DNA of 64,000 nt from Emiliania huxleyi CCMP1516. Taxonomy: Eukaryota > Haptophyta > Isochrysidales > Noelaerhabdaceae. Location: assembly GCF_000372725.1 (NCBI RefSeq), contig NW_005199363.1:513879-577878 (forward strand), in the 5' to 3' direction. The translations under genes were made by a program, and so were the position numbers. Position 1 is the first letter of the stretch. The number at the start of each line of letters is the position of its first letter. Below the pieces are notes generated by a model that did not search any database, was not told the DNA's origin, and was given only the letters and a program-made list of their open reading frames with translations. Of the stretch, positions 43,095 through 51,976 are shown in pieces.

Positions 43095-44939
43095 TCACTG
43101 CTCCGTGTCCCGGCGGCACTGGCGGCGCCGAGGGTCGGCCGTGGGCGCCTCCACGGCGCCGAGCTCGCGAGGGTCATACCGCCAGCTGTACACCTGCTTG
43201 TGCGTCTTTGGGTTCCACTTCTTTGGCAGCAGGAACAGCCATTGCTCGCCCGCTGCCTCGTCGAACTCCGGGTCCGCGTCCCAAGCCCAGAGCACAGCGC
43301 CGGCCGGCAAGACCGACCTCGCACGCTTCGACCTCTTGTCAGAGAGCCCGTCGGCGACCCGGACGACGCGCCCCGTCGACCAGATCATGTGCGGCTGGTT
43401 CGTGTCCTTGTCGGTACTTCCAGAGTACCTGAGGGCGGCGGCACAGTGTGAGCGTGTGTCCCGACCGGACTACTCTACACGACTACGACGGCACACCTCG
43501 AGCCGCTTGCCGACAAGCGCCGAGTCGAAGGCGGGAGCCTCCTCGGGCTGCCTCCACTCCGTATCATCGGAGATGCCCGCCGCAATGCGCCGCTCCACCT
43601 CTGCCTCGGCCTTCCGCTTTAGCTCGTCCGAGTTGAATCGCGTTGTAGACCGCACCTCCACCGCGTCGGCGTCGAGAGTGCCAAGCTGCGTCGAGCCGCC
43701 CGCTGCCAGCTGCGGGGGCGCCGCCTCCGTCGGCAGCCCCGATACGCTGTCCGGAGGAAAGCGCTTGCGCGCCGTCTCCTCCTTGATGAGCTCCTCGAGC
43801 AGCTTGGTCAGGTGCGCGACGGTGCCGATCCTAGAGTCGGCCGCGGACGACCAGCGAGTCGCGTACTCACTCCAGCCGAGGCCGAGCACGCGCATCTCAA
43901 TCTGGTAGCGCAGGTACTCGAGCTGCTGCGCCTCCGGCTTAGGCCTGCCGTGCGGGTAGTTCGGCACCCGCTTCCCGTCGTGCAGCGCCTTGACCACCTG
44001 CAGCGCGGACGTAGCTCGCTGCCCGCCCGGCGCGGCCCACGCCGCAAAGAGCTCCTTGGCGTACGCGTATCGCTCCACCGCCTTGTTGAGCATCACGGTC
44101 ACGCGCTCCTCGCGGCGCTCGAGCTTCTCCGCCGCCTGCGCCTTGAGCGCCTGCCGGCCGGCGTCGCGCGCGCTCGCCACCTCGAGTCGCGCGAACTCGA
44201 CGAGCGACTCGCGCTGCCGCTCGGTGAGGCCCGAGTAGAAGTAGCCCCCCGAGTGCGCCTGCGCCGCGTGCTTTCGCTTGCGTCTGTCGTGTAGGGTGTT
44301 GGGCGGCCGGTCGAAGTCGTGCATCCGCATCTGCTGCGCCATCCCCGACACCGACTCAACTGTCGCGTGCCGCCACATCCGCATCAGGATGTCGAGGCAG
44401 CCGAAGTTCGACTCGACGCGGTCGTTGGTCGCGTGCGCGCCGGCCGTCGCAGCGTTGCGGCCCGGATCAGCGCCGACGGCGAACTTGCCCCCCTGCGACA
44501 CGAGCATGCTCGAGATCGAGCGCCGCGGGTCGCGCATCGCGAACAGCGCCGCCTCGGCCATCTCCTCGGCGAGCGTGATGACGCGTGCCTCGCATTGGAT
44601 GTTGCCAGCGCGCGTCGGCTCGCGCGCCTCTGCCAGCACCATCGCGTGGATCGGGTAGGACGTGCCGTCCGCCGCCTTGAGCTCCTCCTTCGCGTGCGCC
44701 GTGCGCCACGCCGCGAACTCCGGGTACTTGGCCGCGAAGGAGGCGAAGGGGTCGTAGGCCGGGTCGAGCAGCCGGCGGCCGTCCGCGGCGACGGCCTGCA
44801 TCATGTCGTAGATGGCGTCGAGCAGCTCGCTCGAGTCGTCGAGCCCCCAGCCGAGCTCGCCGGCCTTGCCGGTGAGCCAGCGCGCCGGCTCGGAGAAGAT
44901 GTACTTCCAAAGCACATTGACTCGCAAAGCCGCTGTCAT
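43095..44939 (-). CDS. Transposase-like / conserved algal protein with chromo-like C-terminus
   Basis: Exons 44939-43495 and 43428-43095 with a GT-AG intron of 66 bp give 592 residues. The frame is open for about 60 bases before the first ATG at 44939, so a 5' exon may exist. HATNDRVESNFGCLDILMRM with the following MAQQMRMHDFD resembles the C-terminal part of large DDE transposases (NDRxE then FG). Before it is SEPARWLTGKAGELGWGLDD. A long helical region follows. After the splice junction comes a small-domain signature: MIWSTGRVVRVADGLSDKRS, LPAGAVLWAWDADPEFDEAA, WLFLLPKKWNPKTHKQVYSW and RYDPREL. This looks like a chromo/Tudor-type beta domain often found at the end of such proteins. No catalytic triad could be assigned. 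Confidence 0.6.
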
Positions 44940-45022
44940 CTCGTTGCAGCTCAACACGGTGAGGAGGAAGTTCTCGAGCTTGTTGTCCGCGCCCGAGGGC
45001 TGTCAGAACTTGAAAGGCGCTG

Positions 45023-45379
45023 TCAGGGAGCAGAAAAGCACTCGCACGTCGAAGGTTTGCCATTGTAGTTGCCGTCGGCCGAGGAAGTCGTGCATACGCC
45101 GCCCTTGCAGCTGGGACAAGTACCCTTTGTCATGTGGCCGCCGGTCATTGTTGTAGTCTTCTCCTTGGCCCTGAACAGGACTTTAAATTGGCACTTCATG
45201 CAGTGCGCCAGGTCTGTAGGTTTCTTGTAGAAGCAAATCGCCGCGTAAATTGCGAGGAGAATCAATACGGCGCCAAAGATCCCGCCGAAAATTCCGCCGG
45301 AGCCACTCTCTTCAGAAAGGCGCCTGACAAGTTCCGGCATAACCGGAGCTGCGTCGATGAGCGTCGGCGTGATGAACAC
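45023..45379 (-). CDS. Small membrane protein with zinc-ribbon cysteines
   Basis: A complete 118-residue frame. LSEESGSGGIFGGIFGAVLI leads into one membrane span (AVLILLAIYAAICFY) followed by CMKCQFKVLF, then GTCPSCKGGVC and a final C. Two CxxC pairs about 36 residues apart make a likely zinc ribbon on one side of the membrane. No family name can be given. Compact, intact, with an ATG at 45379. The next 350 bases (45380-45731) show no gene. Confidence 0.65.
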   Translation of the reverse strand: MFITPTLIDAAPVMPELVRRLSEESGSGGIFGGIFGAVLILLAIYAAICFYKKPTDLAHCMKCQFKVLFRAKEKTTTMTGGHMTKGTCPSCKGGVCTTSSADGNYNGKPSTCECFSAP

Positions 45380-45731
45380 AAGATGCTTGAAAGAGACATC
45401 GAGTCGTGCGACCTAGGCCCAAGACGAATACGGGGCGCGTGAAACACAGTGGAATCTCTTTGCAACGGCGTGTGCAAGAGAGAAGAGGAGTCACTTGTGC
45501 GTTTTCGACGTACCAATGCAGCGCGCACGTTGAGGTACCGCAGAGCCTGCACCGGCCGCGAGTGGAAGAGCTCGAAGGCGGTAGCGATCGCACGTCGACG
45601 CCGTGGCACTCTGGGCGCCAGCCGTGTGAAGCATCCGCGATGTAAGCGCACGCGAGCCGAATCCGTGTCGCCTCGTCAGCCGGAGCGGCGCCGCTGCTAG
45701 CGCTGAGCAAGGAGATCGAGCGGGTGGGCAT

Positions 45732-46074
45732 GTACGGGGTGTGGACCGTGAGTTGACCAGGGGTTGTGCGCCGGGCCCTCCTGCTCGGCTCCAGCGAGTA
45801 GACAAGTATTACCATCAACAGAGAAGAAGGATCTGACCTCAGGGCTGATGTGACCAAGCGCTGGTAGCGTGGTTTTACCTCACACCCACGGTCTCACAGT
45901 GTGCCGGCAGTCGCCGAGCAGTGTCGCTCACACAAGCCGCAGCACAAGTGACTGAGGGCCAGTGAGGGCGAGCCCATCGCTGTGACAGCTGTGGCAGCCG
46001 CACAGTAGGCTGTGCCAACTGTGCAGAGCGTGTGAGCAGCAGAGGAGCTGCTCTCCAGGCTTCAGGCGCAAAGA
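45732..46074 (+). repeat. 345-bp inverted repeat R6, left copy
   Basis: Near-identical in reverse complement to 51546-51892. Landmarks: gtacggggtgtggaccgtga at the outer edge, then catcaacagagaagaaggat, ggtctcacagtgtgccggca, and tttgcgcctgaag (reverse complement) at the inner edge. The two copies enclose 5.5 kb. Confidence 0.9.
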
Positions 46075-46259
46075 CCACACCCTTATTGCCAACAAAACAG
46101 GGCTTCTTTAGCGGGGGCCCGGGGGCGCCCTGACTGCACTCCAAGTGCTCCAAATGCCCTCGCCCATCCAGGGTTTGGGCTCCTCCGGGGGGAGGGGCGG
46201 CACTGCCGCGGCCCGGTTTTCATACCTGTACCTGTCCGAACACACACACTCACACACAC

Positions 46260-46492
46260 ACACTCCGAATAGGACTTAGGAGCTCGAACCCAGTCATGAA
46301 AAAAGAAAACGGACACCGGGAGGTGGATCATGGGAGACGTACAGGGCTCAGGGGGCACCGGGCGGCACTGCCGCCCGGTTTTCAATACCTGTCCGAATAG
46401 GAGCTCGAACCCAGTCATGAAAAAGAAAAAAGAAAACGGACACACCGGGAGGTGGATCATGGGAGACGTACAGGGCTCAGGGGGCACCACGG
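46260..46492 (+). repeat. ~125-bp tandem duplication
   Basis: aggagctcgaacccagtcat, an A-rich tract, ggaggtggatcatgggagac and gtacagggctcagggggcac occur twice, with another partial copy of the ggcggcactgccgc/cccggttttca part before them (46196-46220). It overlaps the last codons of the TMEM198-like gene, whose reading runs into the repeat. Confidence 0.85.
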
Positions 46493-47326
46493 GGGCGGCG
46501 ACCACCATTCTTGCAGCTTTTGCAATCGACTCTTCTCCTTGCCCATCACGCGGCTGCCAATCTTGGACAGCACCCCCTCCTCCTTCTGCCCGCAGACCTT
46601 GCCGCAGACCTTGCCGTACGCGCTGCTGACGGCCGGCGAAGCCTTTGCCCACAGCTTGCGGAGCAGCTCTCGCGAGGCGACAAGCAGCGCGGCCACGAGG
46701 AGAGGCACGATCGTAAACTGGTCAAACTGGGCGGATTCCGGCGTGAGCCAGCGCGCGTAGCGCGAGTCGGCCGGGACTAGGGCGAGGTAGGTGAAGCCGA
46801 GCGTGAAGAAGAAGGCTCCGAGGAGCGCAGTCGCCGCCGGTATGATCTTTGCACGCAGGTACAGCCCCAGCACGCCGCCACCCACTGCGCCGACCAGGAG
46901 GAGCTCGAGGAGGAAGAGCTTGATAATCGTGTACACATAGAAACCAGCGACACCACCGACGCAAAGGCCGAGCAGAAAGAAGGCGGTCCATGGGCTCGTG
47001 CGGACACGCAGGCCGCACGCCACGCCGACCACCAGCGGCGGCAGTGCCTGCAAGGTGCAGTCCAGTCTGGCATCAAAAGCCTCGAGGATGCCAGAGATCG
47101 CGGCTGAGGTGATTGCGCTTCCGCACACAAAACCAATCGTGAAGAGGATGGTTGCGTTGAGCTCGTCGCCGTGCACCAGAAAGAGGAGGCCGACCGACAT
47201 CATCACCAGGTCGAACAGCACCGCGCCAAACGAATTTGGGTACGCGAAGTCTTCACTCAGCTCCAGGCCGCTCTGCGCTGCGGACCACGGGAGGAATCGG
47301 TCGAGCAGGCAATCGCCTCCACCCAT
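46457..47326 (-). CDS. TMEM198/DUF4203-like multi-pass membrane protein
   Basis: Start at 47326 (MGGGDCLLDRFLPWSAA), 289 residues. After a short lumenal segment it has seven hydrophobic spans: AVLFDLVMMSVGLLFLVHG, ATILFTIGFVCGSAITSAAI, ALPPLVVGVACGL, AFFLLGLCVGGVAGFYVYTI, LFLLELLLVGAVGGGVLGLY, AATALLGAFFFTLGFTYLAL and FTIVPLLVAALLVAS. The Gly-rich spacing between spans is typical of the TMEM198 family (membrane-protein scaffolds in Wnt signalling in animals). A basic tail (KVCGQKEEGVLSKIGSRVMG) follows. The last residues (WSPPPWCPLSPVRLP) lie in the tandem repeat at 46260-46492 and may be spurious. Confidence 0.75.
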   Translation of the reverse strand: MGGGDCLLDRFLPWSAAQSGLELSEDFAYPNSFGAVLFDLVMMSVGLLFLVHGDELNATILFTIGFVCGSAITSAAISGILEAFDARLDCTLQALPPLVVGVACGLRVRTSPWTAFFLLGLCVGGVAGFYVYTIIKLFLLELLLVGAVGGGVLGLYLRAKIIPAATALLGAFFFTLGFTYLALVPADSRYARWLTPESAQFDQFTIVPLLVAALLVASRELLRKLWAKASPAVSSAYGKVCGKVCGQKEEGVLSKIGSRVMGKEKSRLQKLQEWWSPPPWCPLSPVRLP

Positions 47327-47831
47327 ATGAGCGCGGCCCGCGCGATGCCTGGAGGCGCGTGAAAGAGGTTCCTTTCCGCCCCCCCTCAAGGCGCGCGCGA
47401 GACACAGGACCGGCCCCAGCTTCGGCACCCCAGCGTACTGTAGAGGGCGTCGTGTTCTCGAGGTTCTCGAGTTGGATATAGTTAGACGCTGCGCAGGCCT
47501 CCCCCGGTATTTTATTGGTCGATACGAGAAGAGCCGCATTATATGAAAACCCCAGAACGGGTCGGACACCGTCCCACCGTCGCCTCGCTACAGACGTCAA
47601 CACAAAATCTCTCTCACACGTCACGCCCCCGCGCCAAGCACCGCTCAGCGGCGACGGGGAGGGCGGCCGCGGCGGCGGCGGCGAGGCGCGAGGCGGTGGC
47701 AGCGGTGGTGCGGACGGCGGGATTGACGGGGAAGCGGCGGCCACGAGCGGAGCGGCGGCGAGAGGGGGGCAGCGGTGAGGCGCCGGCGAGCGCGAGGCGC
47801 CTGCGCCATCATAGAGGGACGCCGCCGCGAG

Positions 47832-48302
47832 ATGGAGGGCGGCGGTGACGGAGGCGAGGGGCGAGGCGGCGGCGGCGGCGGCGGCGGCGAGAACGGCGGC
47901 ACCGAGTTTGTCTCGGTGAGCGGAGCGGCGGCGGGAGGAGGAGCAGCGGCGGCGCTCTCGCTGTTTGAGGGCTGTTTTGAGCCTGGGATCCCATGCCACT
48001 GCGACCGGCGTGCCCGGGAACGGAGATCGCGCGCGCGCCGCATTCACGACGCGCGCGCGATCTTCGCGGAGTCGGGTCCCCAGAGGGAAGCGGTCTTTTC
48101 GGCCGACGTCCAGCGGCGCGCAAGGAAGCAGGCGCAGCGCCGGCGGTGTCGCGCTGCATGGGCCAACAGAGAGCAGTGGCGAGGGGCGGCGGGCTCGGAC
48201 GTCCACCGAGTCGCTCCGCGCGGCAGGCGGAGCGCGCGCGCGGGCCTGGAGGCTCTCGGCAGGCTGGAAGAGGACATCTGCACTTATTGCGGGCGGGCCT
48301 GA
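47832..48302 (+). CDS. Doubtful glycine-rich / basic protein
   Basis: A frame of 156 residues from ATG 47832: MEGGGDGGEGRGGGGGGGGE, encoded by a GGC run at 47866-47900; then GAAAALSLFEGCFEPGIPCH, a strongly basic middle, and LGRLEEDICTYCGRA with a terminal CxxC. The opposite strand is also open, as expected for such GC-rich sequence. The hydrophobic FEGCFEPGIPCHC and EEDICTYCG parts are the only protein-like signs. It could be chance. Confidence 0.3.
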   Translation: MEGGGDGGEGRGGGGGGGGENGGTEFVSVSGAAAGGGAAAALSLFEGCFEPGIPCHCDRRARERRSRARRIHDARAIFAESGPQREAVFSADVQRRARKQAQRRRCRAAWANREQWRGAAGSDVHRVAPRGRRSARAGLEALGRLEEDICTYCGRA

Positions 48303-48338
48303 CTCCACTTTGTATTCGGCACACGCCTCCCTACCGGT

Positions 48339-48356
48339 ATAAATACCGGGGGAGGT
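48339..48356 (+). promoter_or_regulatory. TATA-like box inside a palindrome
   Basis: accggtataaataccggg: a TATAAATA word embedded in the inverted repeat ccggtat/ataccgg. Position suggests a core promoter for plus-strand transcription, but no convincing gene begins within the next kilobase. Confidence 0.35.
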
Positions 48357-50343
48357 ATACTGTCCCGTTTTGCTGTTCACAGCTAGGGACGGCCTCTGCG
48401 GGCAAAGTCAAATCACCCCCACCTCCCTCCCTACCCACAGGCAAACCTTCGGCTCCCGCTCAGAGGCTCGCCGCGCCCGTGCGGCGCGCCGAGGCGGCGC
48501 CGAGGCCGGCGCCTTGCACCCGGCCCGCGGCCGGCACCGCCTCGCCCCACAACTGACCGCCCTGCGGCCCCTGCGCAGGCGTGCTGCAGGCGTCGCTCAA
48601 AAAGCGACGCCGGGTGTGGGCTGCTCCCTTGACCCGTCACCCGCCGCGCCCTCGCCCGGCCGCCTCACCGCTCACGGAGCGTGCTCGCCGCCGCCGCCGC
48701 GCGTCCCGCGCCGCCACGCATGCCCCTTGCCCTGACGCGCGCTCTGTGCAGCGGCGCAGAGCGCGCGTCCCTGGCACAGACGGAGCAGCGGCCGCGCCAG
48801 CGGTCGCTGCTCCGCCCCCCCGTCGCGCGCGCCGCGCGCGCGCTGCCGCCGCCGCCGCCGCCGCCGCCCCCTCCTCGCCGTCTTCCCCACCCTACCCTCT
48901 GTTGCGCGCGCCGCGCAGCCGCGCTGCGCGCCCCCGCCCTCGCCCCCGCCCCCGCTCCCAAGCGCCCCTTCCCCGGTAGGTGTGCGGAGAAAGTAGAACC
49001 AATCGAGAGGTGGCAGAAGCCGCCGTGTGTGACACATATTGCGGCACGTGAGAGTGAGACAGAGCCCCGGCAGCGCGGGGGCCAGCGCGCGCGCGCAGCG
49101 GCCAGCGCAACAGGCGTTTCAAACAGCAAACGGGACGGCCTGCGCAGCCTCTAACTATTTGTTCCTTTGGCCGCGTTGGGTAGCGAGCATTGGTGTGACG
49201 CGATCCACGCAGGCGTGTTTTCTGGCGGCGACCGTCAGTGCACGGAGTTGCCCCTTCTCCGACTGCCCCGGCTAGTTCACGGGTTTCGCGGGAGTGACCC
49301 CATGCGTCAAACCAAACCCGAGACCTAGCGCGGGTGGGTTGGAGGGGGGCTCGCTGCAGGGCGGGCGGCGGCGGGGGCGACATGCCCCGCCTCAGCCTCC
49401 TCCCACGCCGCCGGCTGCAGAAGAGGGGCGGCGCGGCGGGGGCGCGGCGGAGGGAGGGGCGGGCGGGCGGGCGGCCTTGGCGGGGTGACTTTCCCGCGCG
49501 ATCAGCGGATGCTGCCACCGGCAGACGAGATTAGCGTCGGAGGCGGCGACTGCGGAGGAGGGGTGAACGGCAGCTGCGCTGAGGGGAGGCGCCGACGGGG
49601 CGGCGTGGGCAGTGGCCGTGGGCGGTCCGGGTCGGTGCCGGCCTCGCTACCGCCGCCGCCCCCCCTTCTCCAAGACATTTCCCGGCACCTTCTCCTGAGC
49701 GGGCGCGTAGGCGCCTCGCGCGCGGGCGGCGCGTCGGCGACGTCGCGCGGTGCGGGAGCGTTACCGAGAGATGAGCCGAGATCCTGAAGAGATGTGGCTG
49801 TCCCCCCAGACCTCCGGGGCGGTGCTCTCCCCCCTGTCTCTTGTCCGATGGTCACCTCTCCCGTCTTCAGCCCGCGCGATTTCTTTTTGAGCGATTTCTT
49901 TTTTAAGGGGCCGGGGTTCCGCCGTCCCCCCCCCCCCCCCCCGGGGGGGGGTCGAGAGGCGCACTCTTCAAGGAGGCGGTGGGCGTGTGGGAGGGGGTCG
50001 GCGAGGGCGAGGTGGCGGCGCGGAGGCGGGCGGTCGACGCGCGGCGGCCGGCGCAGGCCAACACAGAGACGGACAGACAGACACGCGCGCGCACACACGC
50101 ACGCGCGCACTCACGCTCACTGCTCACGGATTTGCACGTTGCCCCCGGGGGCTCCAGCCTTGGGGCATCGAGGCGTGAGGGATGGACTAGCCCTCGCGCC
50201 GTGTGGAGAAGGTGGGGACGGTGACCGCACCTCCCCTCACCCTAGGCGGGGCCGGCCGCAAGCGAAGGAGGAGGTGCGCCGAGGCGGGTGGTGCCACACT
50301 TATCCACGAGACTTCTCGGAGCCTTCTCGGAGCCTTCCGTCAG
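48357..50343. other. GC-rich gene-poor region
   Basis: Only short or compositionally extreme frames. 49157-49275 is dispersed repeat R3 (ggccgcgttgggtagcgag, gatccacgcaggcgtg, gtcagtgcacggagttgcc). 49927-49952 is a C-run joined to a G-run, a likely hairpin and assembly risk. 50084-50121 is an acacgcgc tract. Confidence 0.5.
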
Positions 50344-50608
50344 GTACGACGCGTACGAGGCGGAGTACGACCGCGGGAAGATGAAGAAGCCGCTCCGGCA
50401 GGCGGCGGCGGCGGCGGCGGAAGAGGCGGCGCAGTCGCGTGGCGGGCGGCACAAGGGCATGGCCAGGGCGCGGGCGCGGGCGCGGGCGCGGGGCGCGGTA
50501 ATGTTGGTGCGATTGGCGCGATCTGGTGGCTTGCAGCGCAAGCACGGGCGGGAGGGGCGACACTCGCCGCCCTCCCCGCCGCCCACCGACACGGGCGACG
50601 GGTCCTGA
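50344..50608 (+). CDS. Possible terminal exon of an unknown basic protein
   Basis: After the acceptor-like ccttccgtcag|g at 50343 the frame reads YDAYEAEYDRGKMKKPLRQA, an Ala/Glu run, GGRHKGMARARARARARG and then RKHGREGRHSPPSPPPTDTG to the stop. The EYDRGKxKK phrase with a basic tail is common near the C-termini of nucleolar or ribosome-biogenesis proteins. The preceding cttctcggagccttctcgga repeat looks like intron. No upstream exons could be assigned. Confidence 0.35.
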
Positions 50609-51545
50609 GCTCGCGCGCTAACGGGCTGTGGAGTCGCGACTGTGGTCTGTGGCTCTGTGCGGAGGTCCTCACCTAGGTCCTCACACCTCACAGCGGGCGG
50701 GAACAAAACAACATCACCCCACAGAAATGTAATTTGTGATCACGTGTGGGGGGGGGCGGGGGGGGGGCGCTTGCGGCCAACCAACCAAGGGGCTGTGATT
50801 GCTACAACTATGCTATCCCCGTCTCGTGTGCGAGGCGAGAGAGAGAGAGATTTGTTGCGAGGCGTGGGTGGCCGGGGATGCGCGAGGCGTGCGTGCGGGG
50901 GTCACCTCCTCACATGCACGGAGGTCCTCACAATCGGATTTCAGCTTGGTACTCGAGCACGCCCCCCCCCCCCCCCCCTAAGCGGCGGGCGCCGTGCTCA
51001 AGGAATCAACTCGGGGCCCACTTGTGAGCAGGCGCTCGAGGACTATGCGACGAGCGGTGCGACGATTGGGCGGAAGGAGCAGGAGGCAATGAAAAAGGAA
51101 ACTGCGGAGCAGCGGCCTAGACAACAGGGCGATGACGCTCAGGACACCGATGGGGCGGAAGCAGTATGAAAATAGTGTTCCGGCGGCGTCCACGGCCTTG
51201 CCGGGACAGCAGCATCAGTTCTCCCGCGCACTCTCGCGGACCCTGAGGGCCACGAGCTGGGGTCGGCCCGCGACGCGCACCGACGGGCGCGTGGTGAGCC
51301 CTTGAGCGGCGAGAACGGGTCATACGTCGAGGGAGCGGACCGTGAGTTGAGGAAATCGGAGGACGCGACCCACCTCGCCACAGACGGTCCCGCGCCTCGC
51401 CGCTATGACGGGGACACACCCCGCACCATCCGCTGTGTCCCCGTCTTTGTCCGGAGTGAAAAGTCCAACGCGCTCGTCGGTGACGGCTTCCTCCAACCTG
51501 CGCCGCGCTCGGCGAACCTCGACAGCGCTTTCGGTGGCATGCAGC
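50609..51545. other. Intergenic, weak terminal-exon signal
   Basis: A poly-G/C rich stretch (50748-50768; 50963-50979). At 51005-51166 a protein-like frame (CEQALEDYATSGATIGRKEQ then EAMKKETAEQRPRQQGDD) ends at 51169; it could be the last exon of an unknown gene. Nothing else. Confidence 0.35.
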
Positions 51546-51892
51546 TCTTTGCGCCTGAAGCCTGGAGAGCAGCTCCTCAGCTGCTCACACGCTCTGCACA
51601 GTTGACACAGCCTACTGTGCGGCTGCCACAGCTGTCACAGCGATGGGCTCGCCCTCACTGGCCCTCAGTCACTTGTGCTGCGGCTTGTGTGAGCGACACT
51701 GCTCGGCGACTGCCGGCACACTGTGAGACCATGGGTGTGAGGTCAAACCACGCTACCAGCGCTTGGTCACATCAGCCCTGAGGTCAGATCCTTCTTCTCT
51801 GTTGATGGTAACACTTGTCTACTCGCTGGAGCCGAGCAGGAGGGCCCGGCGCACAACCCCTGGTCAACTCACGGTCCACACCCTCCCCGTAC
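51546..51892 (-). repeat. 345-bp inverted repeat R6, right copy
   Basis: Reverse complement of 45732-46074 with few differences. Ends at the gggtgtggacc-type outer edge 85 bases before the helicase stop codon. Confidence 0.9.
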
Positions 51893-51976
51893 CAGCAAGC
51901 ACCGAAAAAAAGTGCCTGTTTTCCGGGCGGCCGAGGAAAACAGCAGCGTGCGTGGAGAGAATCAATGCTCTAAATT

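Noticed and set aside
46083..46652. Minus-strand frame with repeated PPEPCTSPMIHLPV
   Set aside because: Generated by the 125-bp tandem duplication, not an independent gene.
48339..48356. TATA palindrome as promoter of a strong gene
   Set aside because: No convincing coding region follows; reported only as a low-confidence site.
47253..48380. 375-codon minus-strand frame
   Set aside because: Composition is extreme (Ala/Pro/Arg/Ser), no domain, and it overlaps the start of the TMEM198-like gene.
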